Source: Candidatus Accumulibacter sp. 66-26 (GTDB lineage: Bacteria; Pseudomonadota; Gammaproteobacteria; Burkholderiales; Rhodocyclaceae). Taken from it: DNA of 64,000 nt. The notes below the pieces were generated by a model. It was given only the letters and a program-made list of their open reading frames with translations. It was not told the DNA's origin and ran no database searches. The position numbers and the translations under genes were made by a program. Shown here piece after piece: positions 55,364-64,000 of the stretch (position 1 is the stretch's first letter; each line of letters begins with the position of its first letter). The stretch covers positions 1 through 64,000 of the forward strand of contig MKUH01000043.1 of the NCBI GenBank assembly GCA_001897745.1, written 5' to 3'.

Positions 55364-57202
55364 CTATTGCCGCGTCAGTTGCGCGTAGAGCAGGGGTAGG
55401 CGGGCGGGCAGTTCCTCGGGTTTGCGGATGACGGTGAAGCCGGCAGGGCCGAACAGATAGGGCAGGTAGGCGCCGGCCTCGCGGTCGATCGTTACGCAGA
55501 AGGGCTGCAGCCCCATGCGCCGTGCTTCCATGATTGCCATGCGCGTGTCTTCGATGCCGTAGCGCGAGTCGTAGAGGTCGAGGTCGTTCGGCTTGCCGTC
55601 CGAGATGAGCAGCAGCAGGCGGCGCTGTGCCGGCTGTTCGGCGAGGATGCGCGCGGCCTGGCGCAGCGCGGCGCCCATCCGTGTGTAGTAGCCGGGTTTG
55701 AGGGCGAGGATGCGCGCGCGCGCGGCGGCGTCGTAGCGCGTCGAGAAATCCTTGACGAGATGGAAGCGCACGTTCTGCCGCTTCAGCGAGGAAAAGCCGT
55801 AGAGGCCGAAGCGGTCGCCGGTCGCGCTCATCGCCTCGGAGAAGAGCAGCAGGCTTTCGCGGATGACGTCGATGATGCGGTGCGTGTCGCTGACCCAGGC
55901 GTCGGTGGACAGCGACAGATCGGCGAGCAGCAGGCAGGCGAGGTCGCGCTCGCAGCGCGCCTGCGCGAGGTAGGCGCCCTGGTCGGGCGTCTGCCCGCTG
56001 GCCTTGTCGGCGAGGTTGCGCACGCAGTTGTCGATGTCGAGTTCGGGGCCGTCCTGCTGCGCCTTCAGCCAACGGCGGGCGGGCGCCAGCGCGGCGAACT
56101 GCTGGCGCAGGCGGTGCGCCGTCTTCTTCAGTTCGGCCGGCAACTCGGCGCTGCCGGCGTCGCGCGCGATCAGCGGCTGCAGGCGGCAGTGCTCGGGCAG
56201 CAGCAGATTCTTGCGGTAGTCCCACTCGGGCAGCGGGATGCCGGGGCCGACCGGCGCGTCGTCCTCGGCCGCCGAGGGCAGGTCGAGGTCGAACTTGACG
56301 CGCGAGACGGCGGTCTGCCCGTCGCGCATGATCGAAATGCGGTCCATGTCCTTCGCCGCGTCGCCGGCGTTGGGGTCCGGGTCTTCGTCGAAGGCGCGGT
56401 TGACGCGCACGTATTCGCCCCAGGAGAGCAGGCTCTCGGCGCGGAACATGATGAGGAAGGGGTTCTCGTTCTGCGGCGTCTCGACCTGCTCGCCCTTGTG
56501 CGCCTGCGGCTTGGCCGGGTCGCTGCCGCCGCCCTCGGGGGGCAGGGCGCCGTCCTGGTCGCCAAGCGGCGTCGCGGCGCCGGCCGGCGAGGCGATCAGC
56601 CACAGCGGGATCGGCTGCGGCGGGCGCGATTCGCGGCGGTAGAGCGGCGGCAGTTGCGTGACGCTGCCCGGTTCGCGCAGCGCCTGGCGCAGGGCGGTTT
56701 CCTGCGCCGCCTCGTCGGGCGCCATCGCTTCCGGCCCGATGCGCTGCGCGAGCAGCGCGTCGACCAGGCGCGCGTAGCGCGGGCGCAGGCCGGGGAAGTG
56801 GCGCAGCGTATTGAGCGTCGCCTGCTGGTTGCGCAGGTGCCAGGGCAATGCCGAGTCCTCGTCGCAGGCGGCGAGCGCGGCGAGCCACAGGTAGAGGTCG
56901 CGGTTCAGCGATTTGTCCGGGAAGACGGCGACTTCGGGCGGCAGACGCAGCGTTTCGGCGTCGAGGCGGGCCAGCGTCGCCTTTTCGTTGCTGCCGGCGA
57001 TGCGCTGCAGCAGCGTGCGCCGCGCGCCGTGCTCCTCGGCGGTGGCGGCGGCGACCTTGAGGCCGGCGTCGCCGCCGAAGGCGCGGAACAGGATGCCGGC
57101 CGTCTTCTCGACGTCCTTGAGCGCCACGGCCGCGTCCGGATAGCGGCCGCCGGCGGCGCCGGTGATGAAGTTGTGCCAGACCTTGCCGACGAATTCTTCC
57201 AT
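55364..57202 (-). CDS. norD: Nitric oxide reductase activation protein NorD
   Basis: The 612-residue protein ends in a von Willebrand A domain with the metal-site motif LADLSLSTDAWV (DxSxS, about 423) and LLLLISDGKPNDLDLYD (about 535). The N-terminal part is helical with MEEFVGKVWHNFIT at the start, typical of NorD. NorD works with the AAA protein NorQ to insert or activate non-heme iron in the NO reductase. Its ATG is directly adjacent to the TAA of the polyferredoxin gene (TAAATG). It is normally next to norQ; here two extra genes separate them. Confidence 0.92.
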   Translation of the reverse strand: MEEFVGKVWHNFITGAAGGRYPDAAVALKDVEKTAGILFRAFGGDAGLKVAAATAEEHGARRTLLQRIAGSNEKATLARLDAETLRLPPEVAVFPDKSLNRDLYLWLAALAACDEDSALPWHLRNQQATLNTLRHFPGLRPRYARLVDALLAQRIGPEAMAPDEAAQETALRQALREPGSVTQLPPLYRRESRPPQPIPLWLIASPAGAATPLGDQDGALPPEGGGSDPAKPQAHKGEQVETPQNENPFLIMFRAESLLSWGEYVRVNRAFDEDPDPNAGDAAKDMDRISIMRDGQTAVSRVKFDLDLPSAAEDDAPVGPGIPLPEWDYRKNLLLPEHCRLQPLIARDAGSAELPAELKKTAHRLRQQFAALAPARRWLKAQQDGPELDIDNCVRNLADKASGQTPDQGAYLAQARCERDLACLLLADLSLSTDAWVSDTHRIIDVIRESLLLFSEAMSATGDRFGLYGFSSLKRQNVRFHLVKDFSTRYDAAARARILALKPGYYTRMGAALRQAARILAEQPAQRRLLLLISDGKPNDLDLYDSRYGIEDTRMAIMEARRMGLQPFCVTIDREAGAYLPYLFGPAGFTVIRKPEELPARLPLLYAQLTRQ

Positions 57203-58201
57203 TTATGCTTTTCCTCGCGTTTCTTCGTCGGCGCTGGCGCCGAGCTGCTGCAGGCGGCGCAGCGTCGTGGCGTTGAAGCCGGCTTCGTTCTGTTTGGCGG
57301 CCTCGCCGCTCACCCACCGGAGCAGCGGTCCCTGCGGCTTGTCGCGGTTGACCGTGGCGCAGGCGTCGACGCACTGGCCGCACTGCGTGCATGCGAACAT
57401 CCAGCGCTTGACGTTGCGCGGCTTCAGGCGCATCGGGCAGACCGCGTCGCAGGCGCTGGTCCGGCCGCCGACGCAGTCGGCGCAGCTGTTGATGCGCTCG
57501 CGGTCGAAGCCGACGACCATCGCCTTCTTGTTACCCATCCAGGCGATGCTCTGGAAGATGCCGACGGCGCAGGCGTAGCGGCAGAAGAGGTGGCGGGCGA
57601 AGAGGAATTCGGCGGCGATGACGGTGGTCGCGGCGGCGATGAAGATCACTTCGTTGTGCGGCAGGCTGAGGCTCAGCAGGTCGCCGTACACCTGGAAGGG
57701 CGGCATCAGGTAGGTGAGGAAGACGACCGCCCAGGCGAAGGCGAAACCGAGCGCCGCCGGCACGACGGCGAGCCAGTAGCGGGCGTCGCGCACGGCCGGC
57801 GTGCCGTCCGGCTCCCAGGGCGCGGTCGTCCGCTTGTCCCACAGCGAATGCTTGCCGGTGGCGCGCAGCATCAGGCGGTTGATCGTCTCGACCACCGAGA
57901 AGTGCGGGCACAGCCAGCCGCAGTAGAGGCGGCCCCATTTCCAGGCGACGCCGATGACCAGCGCCGCGGCGGCGAGGAGCGGCAGGAAGACGGTGAGCGC
58001 GATCTGGCCGGCGGCGGCGAGCGGCGAAATCCTGCCGGCGAGGAAGTCGTCGAGGCCGATCCGCCACTCGAAGGTCAGGAACCAGGCGTGGCCGGCGACG
58101 AGGTCGTAGCGCAGCAGGTCGAACACCGGCGTCACCGTGAACAGGACGAAGAAGCCGATTTGCGTCAGCAGGCGGCTGCGCTGCAGGGTGGATCGCGACA
58201 T
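57203..58201 (-). CDS. Membrane polyferredoxin (NosR/NapH/CcoG-like) in the nor cluster
   Basis: The 332-residue protein has about five membrane helices, the paired motifs GRLYCGWLCPHFSVVE (about 96) and FCRYACAVGIFQSIAW (about 210), and C-terminal cysteine clusters CADCVGGRTSACDAVCPM and CTQCGQCVDACATV (two 4Fe-4S sites). This layout is shared by NosR, NapH and CcoG, membrane iron-sulfur proteins that pass electrons or handle metals. I place the start at ATG 58201, overlapping the TGA of the previous gene. Between norQ and norD it may supply electrons or help maturation of NO reductase; not part of the classical norCBQDEF set. Confidence 0.85.
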   Translation of the reverse strand: MSRSTLQRSRLLTQIGFFVLFTVTPVFDLLRYDLVAGHAWFLTFEWRIGLDDFLAGRISPLAAAGQIALTVFLPLLAAAALVIGVAWKWGRLYCGWLCPHFSVVETINRLMLRATGKHSLWDKRTTAPWEPDGTPAVRDARYWLAVVPAALGFAFAWAVVFLTYLMPPFQVYGDLLSLSLPHNEVIFIAAATTVIAAEFLFARHLFCRYACAVGIFQSIAWMGNKKAMVVGFDRERINSCADCVGGRTSACDAVCPMRLKPRNVKRWMFACTQCGQCVDACATVNRDKPQGPLLRWVSGEAAKQNEAGFNATTLRRLQQLGASADEETRGKA

Positions 58202-58629
58202 CAGGTTTCGAGCTTCGGCCCGATCAGCGGAAAGCGGAAGGGCTTGCCGGCCATCGCCCGGGCCAGGCCGAACATGCCGCAGATGACCAGCGTCGAATGC
58301 ACGCAGGTGAAGTACATGATCACCAGCACCCAGGTCCAGGCCCATTGCAGACCGCCGAGCGCGAGGAAGGCGGCGGTGAAGACGGCGAGGATGAGGCCGC
58401 CCCACAGGCTGACGTAGCAGGTCTGCTTGAGGTGGTTGCGCGCCAGCGGCGGCGCGTCCGCGTGCTTGCGCCAGAGCCAGAAGAGGACGGCGAAGGACAG
58501 CACCGGGACGAGCAGCAAGTTGGCCAGGAAGAGCGATTCGGCGGCGACGGCGAGATCCTGCCCAGGCGCCGGCTGGTCGGAACGGTGGCCTTGGGCGCGC
58601 TGCGGGGCGGTCGCGTTCTGCTCGTTCAT
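58201..58629 (-). CDS. Small membrane protein, DUF4870-like, in the nor cluster
   Basis: The 142-residue protein has a polar N-terminus rich in Gln and Ala, then about three hydrophobic helices. A conserved-looking segment ARNHLKQTCYVSLWGG lies between helix 1 and 2, similar to DUF4870/Tic20-like proteins. Function is unknown. AAGGAGAGCG precedes ATG 58629. Its stop overlaps the start of the polyferredoxin, which indicates that the two products act together. Confidence 0.7.
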   Translation of the reverse strand: MNEQNATAPQRAQGHRSDQPAPGQDLAVAAESLFLANLLLVPVLSFAVLFWLWRKHADAPPLARNHLKQTCYVSLWGGLILAVFTAAFLALGGLQWAWTWVLVIMYFTCVHSTLVICGMFGLARAMAGKPFRFPLIGPKLET

Positions 58630-58672
58630 CTTCGCTCTCCTTGGCGGTTCGACCGGCCGGCGTGCGCCCGGT

Positions 58673-59479
58673 TCAGCGCCCGAAGGTGGCGCTGACGATT
58701 TCGAGCAGCGCCTCGGCCGTTTCGATGTCGTCGGTCAGGCTCTCGACGAGCGCGCCGCGGCACGCTTCGACGGGATCGAGGCCGGACTTGATCAGCGTCG
58801 CGGCATAGACCAGCAGGCGCGTCGAGGCGACTTCCTCGAGGTCGCGGTCCTTCAGCGCGCGCAGCGCCTTGCCGATCGAGACGAGGCGGCGCGCCAGGTC
58901 GGCGTCGATGCCCGCCTCGCCGATCAGGATCGCCTCTTCGCGCGCCGCCGACGGGAAGTCGAAGCGCAGCGCGACGAAGCGCTGGCGCGTCGAGGGTTTG
59001 AGGCCCTTCATCAGGTTCTGGTAGCCGGGGTTGTACGAGACGACGAGCATGAACGAGGGCGGCGCCTCGATCAGCTCGCCGGTGCGGTCGATCGGCAGCA
59101 CGCGGCGGTCGTCGGCCAGCGGGTGGAGAACGACGGTGGTGTCCTTGCGCGCCTCGACCACTTCGTCGAGGTAGCAGATGCCGCCTTCGCGCACGGCGCG
59201 CGTCAGCGGGCCGTCCGACCAGTAGGTCGCGCCGTCGCCGATCAGGTGGCGACCGACGAGGTCGGCGGCGGTCAGGTCGTCGTGGCAGGCCACGGTGTAC
59301 AGCGGCAGGTTGAGGCGCGCCGCCATGTGCGAAACAAAGCGCGTCTTGCCGCAACCGGTCGGGCCCTTGATCAGGAGCGGCAGGCGGTTCTTGTAGGCGT
59401 GCTCGAAGACCTCGATTTCGTTGCTCGAGGCATCGTAGAAGGGCAGGTCGTGAACGACGTGTTGAGCTTTGGTATCCAT
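58673..59479 (-). CDS. norQ: Nitric oxide reductase activation ATPase NorQ
   Basis: The 268-residue MoxR-type AAA+ ATPase has Walker A IKGPTGCGKTRF (about 38-49), Walker B GICYLDEVVEAR and sensor Asn in VVSYNPGYQNLMKGLKPSTRQRF. With NorD it remodels NO reductase for iron insertion. ATG 59479 (MDTKAQHVVHD) is used; it lies 4 bases after the norF stop. Frame continues upstream into norF sequence without family similarity. Confidence 0.93.
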   Translation of the reverse strand: MDTKAQHVVHDLPFYDASSNEIEVFEHAYKNRLPLLIKGPTGCGKTRFVSHMAARLNLPLYTVACHDDLTAADLVGRHLIGDGATYWSDGPLTRAVREGGICYLDEVVEARKDTTVVLHPLADDRRVLPIDRTGELIEAPPSFMLVVSYNPGYQNLMKGLKPSTRQRFVALRFDFPSAAREEAILIGEAGIDADLARRLVSIGKALRALKDRDLEEVASTRLLVYAATLIKSGLDPVEACRGALVESLTDDIETAEALLEIVSATFGR

Positions 59480-59483
59480 AGAA

Positions 59484-59759
59484 TCAGTGTAGTCCCATCC
59501 AGTAAGCAAGCACGATCATGCCGAGCACGAAGACCAGCCAGCCGACGAGCAGGGCCTTCCAGAGCGTCGGCGCATGACGCAGTTCCATGAAATCGTAAAT
59601 CACCAGCCAGCCCTTGAGCAGGGCCAGGCCGAGCATGACGAAAACCGCCATGGTACCGGCTTTGCCGGCGGTTCCGCTCTCGCCGAGCCAGTAAGTGATG
59701 GCGGTGGCGACGAGAAGGACGATCCAGGTGCGGTTGGCGGCGGTATTGAGCGTATTCAT
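59484..59759 (-). CDS. norF: NorF-like small membrane subunit
   Basis: The 91-residue protein has three hydrophobic segments and a KGWLVIYDFMELRHAP motif, typical for the COX4_pro/NorF family of small proteins that assist NO reductase or oxidase assembly. GAGG lies 8 bases before ATG 59759; an in-frame GTG at 59768 is less well placed. It sits between norE and norQ. Confidence 0.82.
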   Translation of the reverse strand: MNTLNTAANRTWIVLLVATAITYWLGESGTAGKAGTMAVFVMLGLALLKGWLVIYDFMELRHAPTLWKALLVGWLVFVLGMIVLAYWMGLH

Positions 59760-59769
59760 TCGGGTCACC

Positions 59770-60396
59770 TCAACGCATCACGTAAACGAGCGGGAAGAGC
59801 ACGATCCACAGCAGGTCGACCATGTGCCAGTAGGCCGCGCCGCTTTCCAGCGCATTGTGCTCGCGGCTGCCGTAGGCGCCCTGGCGCGTCTTCACGAGCA
59901 GGATGGCGAGGATCACCATGCCGAGCACGACGTGCATGAAGTGGAAGAAGGTCAGCGAGATGTAGAACATGTAGAAGGTGTTGGTCGACAGGCTGATGTC
60001 GGCGTCGAACTTGGCCGAGTACTCGAACACCTTGACGACCAGGAAGGCGAAGCCGCAGGCCATGCCGGCCGCCAGCCAGCGCGCGCCGAGGCGCGTCGCG
60101 TCGCGCTTGACGGCCTGCACGGCGAGGACGACGAACCAGCTGCCGGTGATCAGCAGCACCGTGTTGAGCGCACCGGAGTTGAGGTCGAGCGTCAGTTGCG
60201 ATTCGTTGAACATCTCGACGTTGCCCGCCCGCGCGAAGGCGTAGGCGAGGAAGAAGACGGCGAAGGCGAGCAGCTCGGCGAGAATGAAGAACCAGATCGC
60301 GAGGTCGCCGGGCAGGCGCGCGCCGGAGGCGTCGTTCGGTGGGCCGGAGGGGCGGACGGCGACGCTCATCGTCGCGCTCGTGGTGTCGGGAGGCAT
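59770..60396 (-). CDS. norE: NorE, cytochrome c oxidase subunit III-like protein
   Basis: The 208-residue protein has five membrane helices and subunit III motifs (WFFILAELLAFAVFFLAY near 35, FHFMHVVLGMVILA near 150, YWHMVDLLWIVLFPLVY near 188). NorE is needed for full NO reductase activity in Paracoccus. The ATG follows GGAGAGAGAAGCC. It starts the second part of the nor region after the norB terminator. Confidence 0.9.
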   Translation of the reverse strand: MPPDTTSATMSVAVRPSGPPNDASGARLPGDLAIWFFILAELLAFAVFFLAYAFARAGNVEMFNESQLTLDLNSGALNTVLLITGSWFVVLAVQAVKRDATRLGARWLAAGMACGFAFLVVKVFEYSAKFDADISLSTNTFYMFYISLTFFHFMHVVLGMVILAILLVKTRQGAYGSREHNALESGAAYWHMVDLLWIVLFPLVYVMR

Positions 60397-60570
60397 GGCT
60401 TCTCTCTCCTGTGGATGGTTGCAAGGAGATTAACCCGACAAAATTAGTCAAACATTGATGTGCGCTAAAACGGTGCGCCTCGGCGCCGGGTGGCGAGTGC
60501 GCCGGGCTGCGCCATGCGGGCCGGCGTCGGCCTGCCGCTCCGGAAGGGGCGGTCGGGGGCGGCCCCGCAC
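60397..60570. promoter_or_regulatory. Gap holding the norE promoter
   Basis: Between the norB terminator and norE there is no gene. On the minus strand an AT-richer stretch (about 60425-60475) includes TTGACT and TATC-like segments near 60448-60453. No intact FNR/DNR palindrome (TTGA-N6-TCAA) is present, so control of this unit is uncertain. Confidence 0.4.
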
Positions 60571-60606
60571 AAAAAAATCGGCGCCGGTCTTGCGACGGGC
60601 GCCGAT
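60571..60606 (-). terminator. Intrinsic terminator after norB
   Basis: Read on the minus strand, ATCGGCGCC and GGCGCCGAT (60598-60606 and 60577-60585) form a 9-bp stem, followed by seven T (complement of 60571-60577). It separates norCB from norEFQ-norD. Confidence 0.9.
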
Positions 60607-60688
60607 GCTTCTAACGAGAAGGGTCTTGCGTTTCGCCTGGAGCCCCCGGCCGAAGCCGGGGAGGCGGTTCTGTTACGTGCGGCCCTGA

Positions 60689-62080
<1,392 letters not shown>

Positions 62081-62512
62081 TCAACCCTGGATGTTGGGCG
62101 GCCAGTTGGCGTCGTTGATCGTATTGACGTGTTCCAGGAAGTTCGCGAGATCGTCGAGTTCCTTGTCCGTCAGGTTGAACTGCGGCATGCTGCGGCGGCC
62201 CGGAATGCCATCCACCGGACGGCTCTGGATGAAAGCCTTGACGGCTTCCTTGCTGCCCAGACGCTCGACCACGTTGGCCAGTTCGGGTGCGAAGTAGGCG
62301 CCCTCACCCATCAGGGTGTGGCAACCGATGCAGTCGCGGGTTTCCCAGATATGCTTCCCGGCGATGATCGACGGCGTGATGTTTTGCCGCATGTCGCGTT
62401 TCGGAAGCTGTTTCATGGTGTCGAACGAGAGCGCAAGGAACAGCAGGAAGAAGAACGTCGTCCCACCGTAGAAAATATTGCGCGCCATCGACTTGGTGAA
62501 AGCGCCACTCAT
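62081..62512 (-). CDS. norC: Nitric oxide reductase cytochrome c subunit NorC
   Basis: The 143-residue protein has one N-terminal membrane anchor (about 13-30) and a periplasmic c-type heme site CIGCH (61-65), with the distal Met in RRSMPQF (about 109). It passes electrons from cytochromes to NorB. It is the first gene of the norCB transcript; a DNR/FNR-type half-conserved site lies about 50 bases upstream. Confidence 0.97.
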   Translation of the reverse strand: MSGAFTKSMARNIFYGGTTFFFLLFLALSFDTMKQLPKRDMRQNITPSIIAGKHIWETRDCIGCHTLMGEGAYFAPELANVVERLGSKEAVKAFIQSRPVDGIPGRRSMPQFNLTDKELDDLANFLEHVNTINDANWPPNIQG

Positions 62513-62556
62513 GGATTTCCCCCTATCGTTGTTGAAAGTGTCACCCGCGCATTATC

Positions 62557-62570
62557 GTGACGCCGTTCAA
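62557..62570 (-). promoter_or_regulatory. Candidate DNR/FNR box of norCB
   Basis: On the minus strand TTGAACGGCGTCAC matches TTGA-N6-TCAA at seven of eight positions. Its centre is about 51 bases before the norC start. A start point 41.5 bases downstream of the centre would leave a leader of about ten bases with the GGGGGA ribosome site. A DNR-like activator is encoded at 54549. Confidence 0.5.
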
Positions 62571-62697
62571 GACGGCCTTGATGTAGGTTAAAAATGGCCG
62601 GCATGCCCGTTCTTGCGGGCCTTTTGGCCGTCGGCCGCGCGCCGTTCCGGTCCTTGGCCGGCTTATAATCCGGCAACTTCCTTTCTAGCCATCCATC

Positions 62698-63873
62698 ATG
62701 TCCGACCAGGATCTGTCCCGCCTCGCCATCGACCGCCATCCATCCTCCCGTGCCGCGCGCCCCCGGCGCCGCTGGCCCTGGCTGCTGGCGGCTGCGATTC
62801 TGGCGCTGGGCGCCGCCGCTTTCGTGCGCATGGGCGGGGAAACGGCCGTCGACACGGTCAGCGTGACCACCGCCTATCCGTACCAGGCGGCGACCCTGCT
62901 CAACGCGGCCGGCTACGTGGTCGCGCAGCGCAAGGCCGCGGTCGCCTCGAAGGCGACCGGGCGGCTGGAGTGGCTGGGCGTTGTCGAAGGCAGCCGGGTG
63001 CGCACCGGCGAGGTGATCGCCCGCTTGGAGAACCGCGACGTCCAGGCGCAGGTCGAACAGGCCGCCGCCAGCGTCGCGTCAGCGCGCGTCGAGCAGAAGG
63101 ACGCCGAGCGCCAGCTTGTGCGCACGCGCGAACTGGCGCGCCAGAAATACGTCTCCGATTCGGCGCTCGACGTCGCGCAGGCGCGCTTCGACCGGGCGCG
63201 GGCCGCCGTCGAGGTCGCGCAGGCCAATCTGCGCGCGGCGCAGGTGGCGGTCGACCAGACGCTGATCCGCGCGCCCTTCGACGGCGTCGTGCTGACCAAG
63301 GCGGCCAACGTCGGCGACGTGATCACGCCGTTTTCCTCGGCGCTCGACAGCAAGGGCGCGGTGGTCACGATGGCCGACATGGAGACGCTGGAGGTCGAGG
63401 CCGACGTTTCGGAGGCCAATCTGGCGAAGATCCGCGTCGGCCAGCCCTGCGAAATCCAGCTCGACGCCTTCCCCGAGCGCCGCCTGCGCGGCGTCGTCAG
63501 CCGCACGGTGCCGACCGTCGACCGCGCCAAGGCGACGGTGCTGGTCAAGGTGCGCTTCGTCGAGCCCGATCCGGCGATCCTGCCCGAGATGAGCGCCAAG
63601 GTCGCTTTCCTCGAACGCGAGGTGCCCGACAGCGACCGGCAGGCGCTGACCGTCGTGCATCAGGACGCGATCGTCCAGCGCGACGGCCGGCCGGTGCTCT
63701 TCCGGGTCGCCGACGGACGGGCGCAGCAACTCGCCGTGCAGCCCGGGCGCAAAATCAACGATCTCGTCGAACTGGCCGGCCAGCCCGCCGGGCTGCAGGC
63801 CGGCGACAAGATCGTGGCGCGTCCGCCGGAAGGCCTGCGCGACGGCGACCGCGTCAAGCCGGCGCAGAAATGA
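62698..63873 (+). CDS. HlyD/MacA-type periplasmic adaptor (membrane fusion protein)
   Basis: The 391-residue protein has a short cytoplasmic start, one membrane anchor (about 24-42), a biotinyl-lipoyl half (AGYVVAQRKAAVASKATGRL), a long helical hairpin (about 118-180, VEQAAASVASARVEQKDAE type) and the second lipoyl half TLIRAPFDGVVLTKAANVGDVI. Beta-barrel strands follow to the end. It would link an inner-membrane exporter to an outer-membrane channel. Its stop overlaps the next ATG (ATGA); that gene is an ABC ATPase, so this is a MacAB-type exporter. It diverges from norC. Confidence 0.9.
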   Translation: MSDQDLSRLAIDRHPSSRAARPRRRWPWLLAAAILALGAAAFVRMGGETAVDTVSVTTAYPYQAATLLNAAGYVVAQRKAAVASKATGRLEWLGVVEGSRVRTGEVIARLENRDVQAQVEQAAASVASARVEQKDAERQLVRTRELARQKYVSDSALDVAQARFDRARAAVEVAQANLRAAQVAVDQTLIRAPFDGVVLTKAANVGDVITPFSSALDSKGAVVTMADMETLEVEADVSEANLAKIRVGQPCEIQLDAFPERRLRGVVSRTVPTVDRAKATVLVKVRFVEPDPAILPEMSAKVAFLEREVPDSDRQALTVVHQDAIVQRDGRPVLFRVADGRAQQLAVQPGRKINDLVELAGQPAGLQAGDKIVARPPEGLRDGDRVKPAQK

Positions 63874-64000
63874 GCGCGCCGGCCGCCTCGCCCGTCGTGC
63901 CTCCCGCCGGGCCGCTCGTCGCCCTGCGCGACATCGTCAAGACCTACCGGCGCGGCCAGCAGGTCGTCCCGGTGCTGTCCGGCATCAGCTTCGACATCGC
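63870..64000 (+). CDS. MacB/LolD-like ABC transporter ATPase, N-terminal fragment (cut by window edge)
   Basis: The 43 visible codons start at ATG 63870, overlapping the adaptor stop. After a Pro/Ala-rich lead they read LVALRDIVKTYRRGQQVVPVLSGISF, the usual first strands of MacB-type ATPase domains. Walker A would lie outside the window. Confidence 0.8.
   Translation, partial: MSAPAASPVVPPAGPLVALRDIVKTYRRGQQVVPVLSGISFDI

Noticed and set aside
60430-60470. DNR/FNR box before norE
   Set aside because: Only the inverted order TCAA...TTGA is present (TCAATGTTTGA on the minus strand), not TTGA-N6-TCAA.

Overview
The window comes from a GC-rich (about 65-70 %) betaproteobacterium, most likely of the Rhodocyclales (Dechloromonas/Azonexus/Azospira type). 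This is inferred from gene content: a denitrification nor cluster with a DNR-type regulator, glutamate/aspartate uptake under sigma-54 control, several polyphosphate-related proteins (PAP, PhoU, CYTH-CHAD), and a secreted tectonin/secretin cluster. No rRNA, tRNA, CRISPR array or intact insertion sequence was recognised. The left edge cuts a tyrosine integrase, so a genomic island or prophage probably lies just outside.

Layout. (1) 1-4065: integrase N-terminus, then rsmE, polyphosphate:AMP phosphotransferase and argA. (2) 4160-15645, all minus strand: a LuxR-type response regulator and membrane hybrid histidine kinase, followed by a 1016-residue Cys-repeat/tectonin protein, a 146-residue secreted protein, a secretin-domain lipoprotein and a 1091-residue protein made almost wholly of tectonin-type propeller repeats. 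This looks like a regulated outer-membrane export or surface system that I cannot match to a named one. (3) 16303-21246: AraC regulator, yggX, phoU, rpiA and an M61 peptidase. (4) 21341-29597: an acidic-amino-acid unit, gltIJKL-aspA-aauSR, preceded by two TTCGG-N4-CCGAA inverted repeats and a good -24/-12 promoter. The locus therefore encodes uptake, deamination and its own regulator. (5) 29705-32431: DUF2889 protein and sucCD. (6) 32543-44454: signalling genes (HD-GYP protein, hemerythrin, PAS-chemoreceptor, a giant SARP/dead-cyclase/AAA/TPR regulator, TerC protein, ornithine cyclodeaminase family, PP2C-FHA-MBL operon).

(7) 44455-52490: a stretch of clearly lower GC (40-45 % in lines counted by hand, against about 70 % nearby). 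It begins with a 60-residue type IV pilin that is only the N-terminal helix and a separate secreted 4-cysteine protein. This is the two-gene PilA-N/PilA-C arrangement known from Geobacter. It continues with an ABC-2 permease, a 1179-residue tandem TPR/GT9-like protein, a membrane-anchored protein, the ABC ATPase and a methyltransferase. It looks horizontally acquired and is one of the two most interesting parts of the window.

(8) 52500-62512, minus strand: sixA, CYTH-CHAD protein, dnr, and a nitric oxide reductase region. norCB is closed by its own terminator. norE-norF-norQ-[4-TM protein]-[membrane polyferredoxin]-norD then form a second unit, and dnr follows. (9) 62698-64000: HlyD-type adaptor and the start of a MacB-like ABC ATPase.

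Functions are read from motifs and remembered family features; no search or computation was run.
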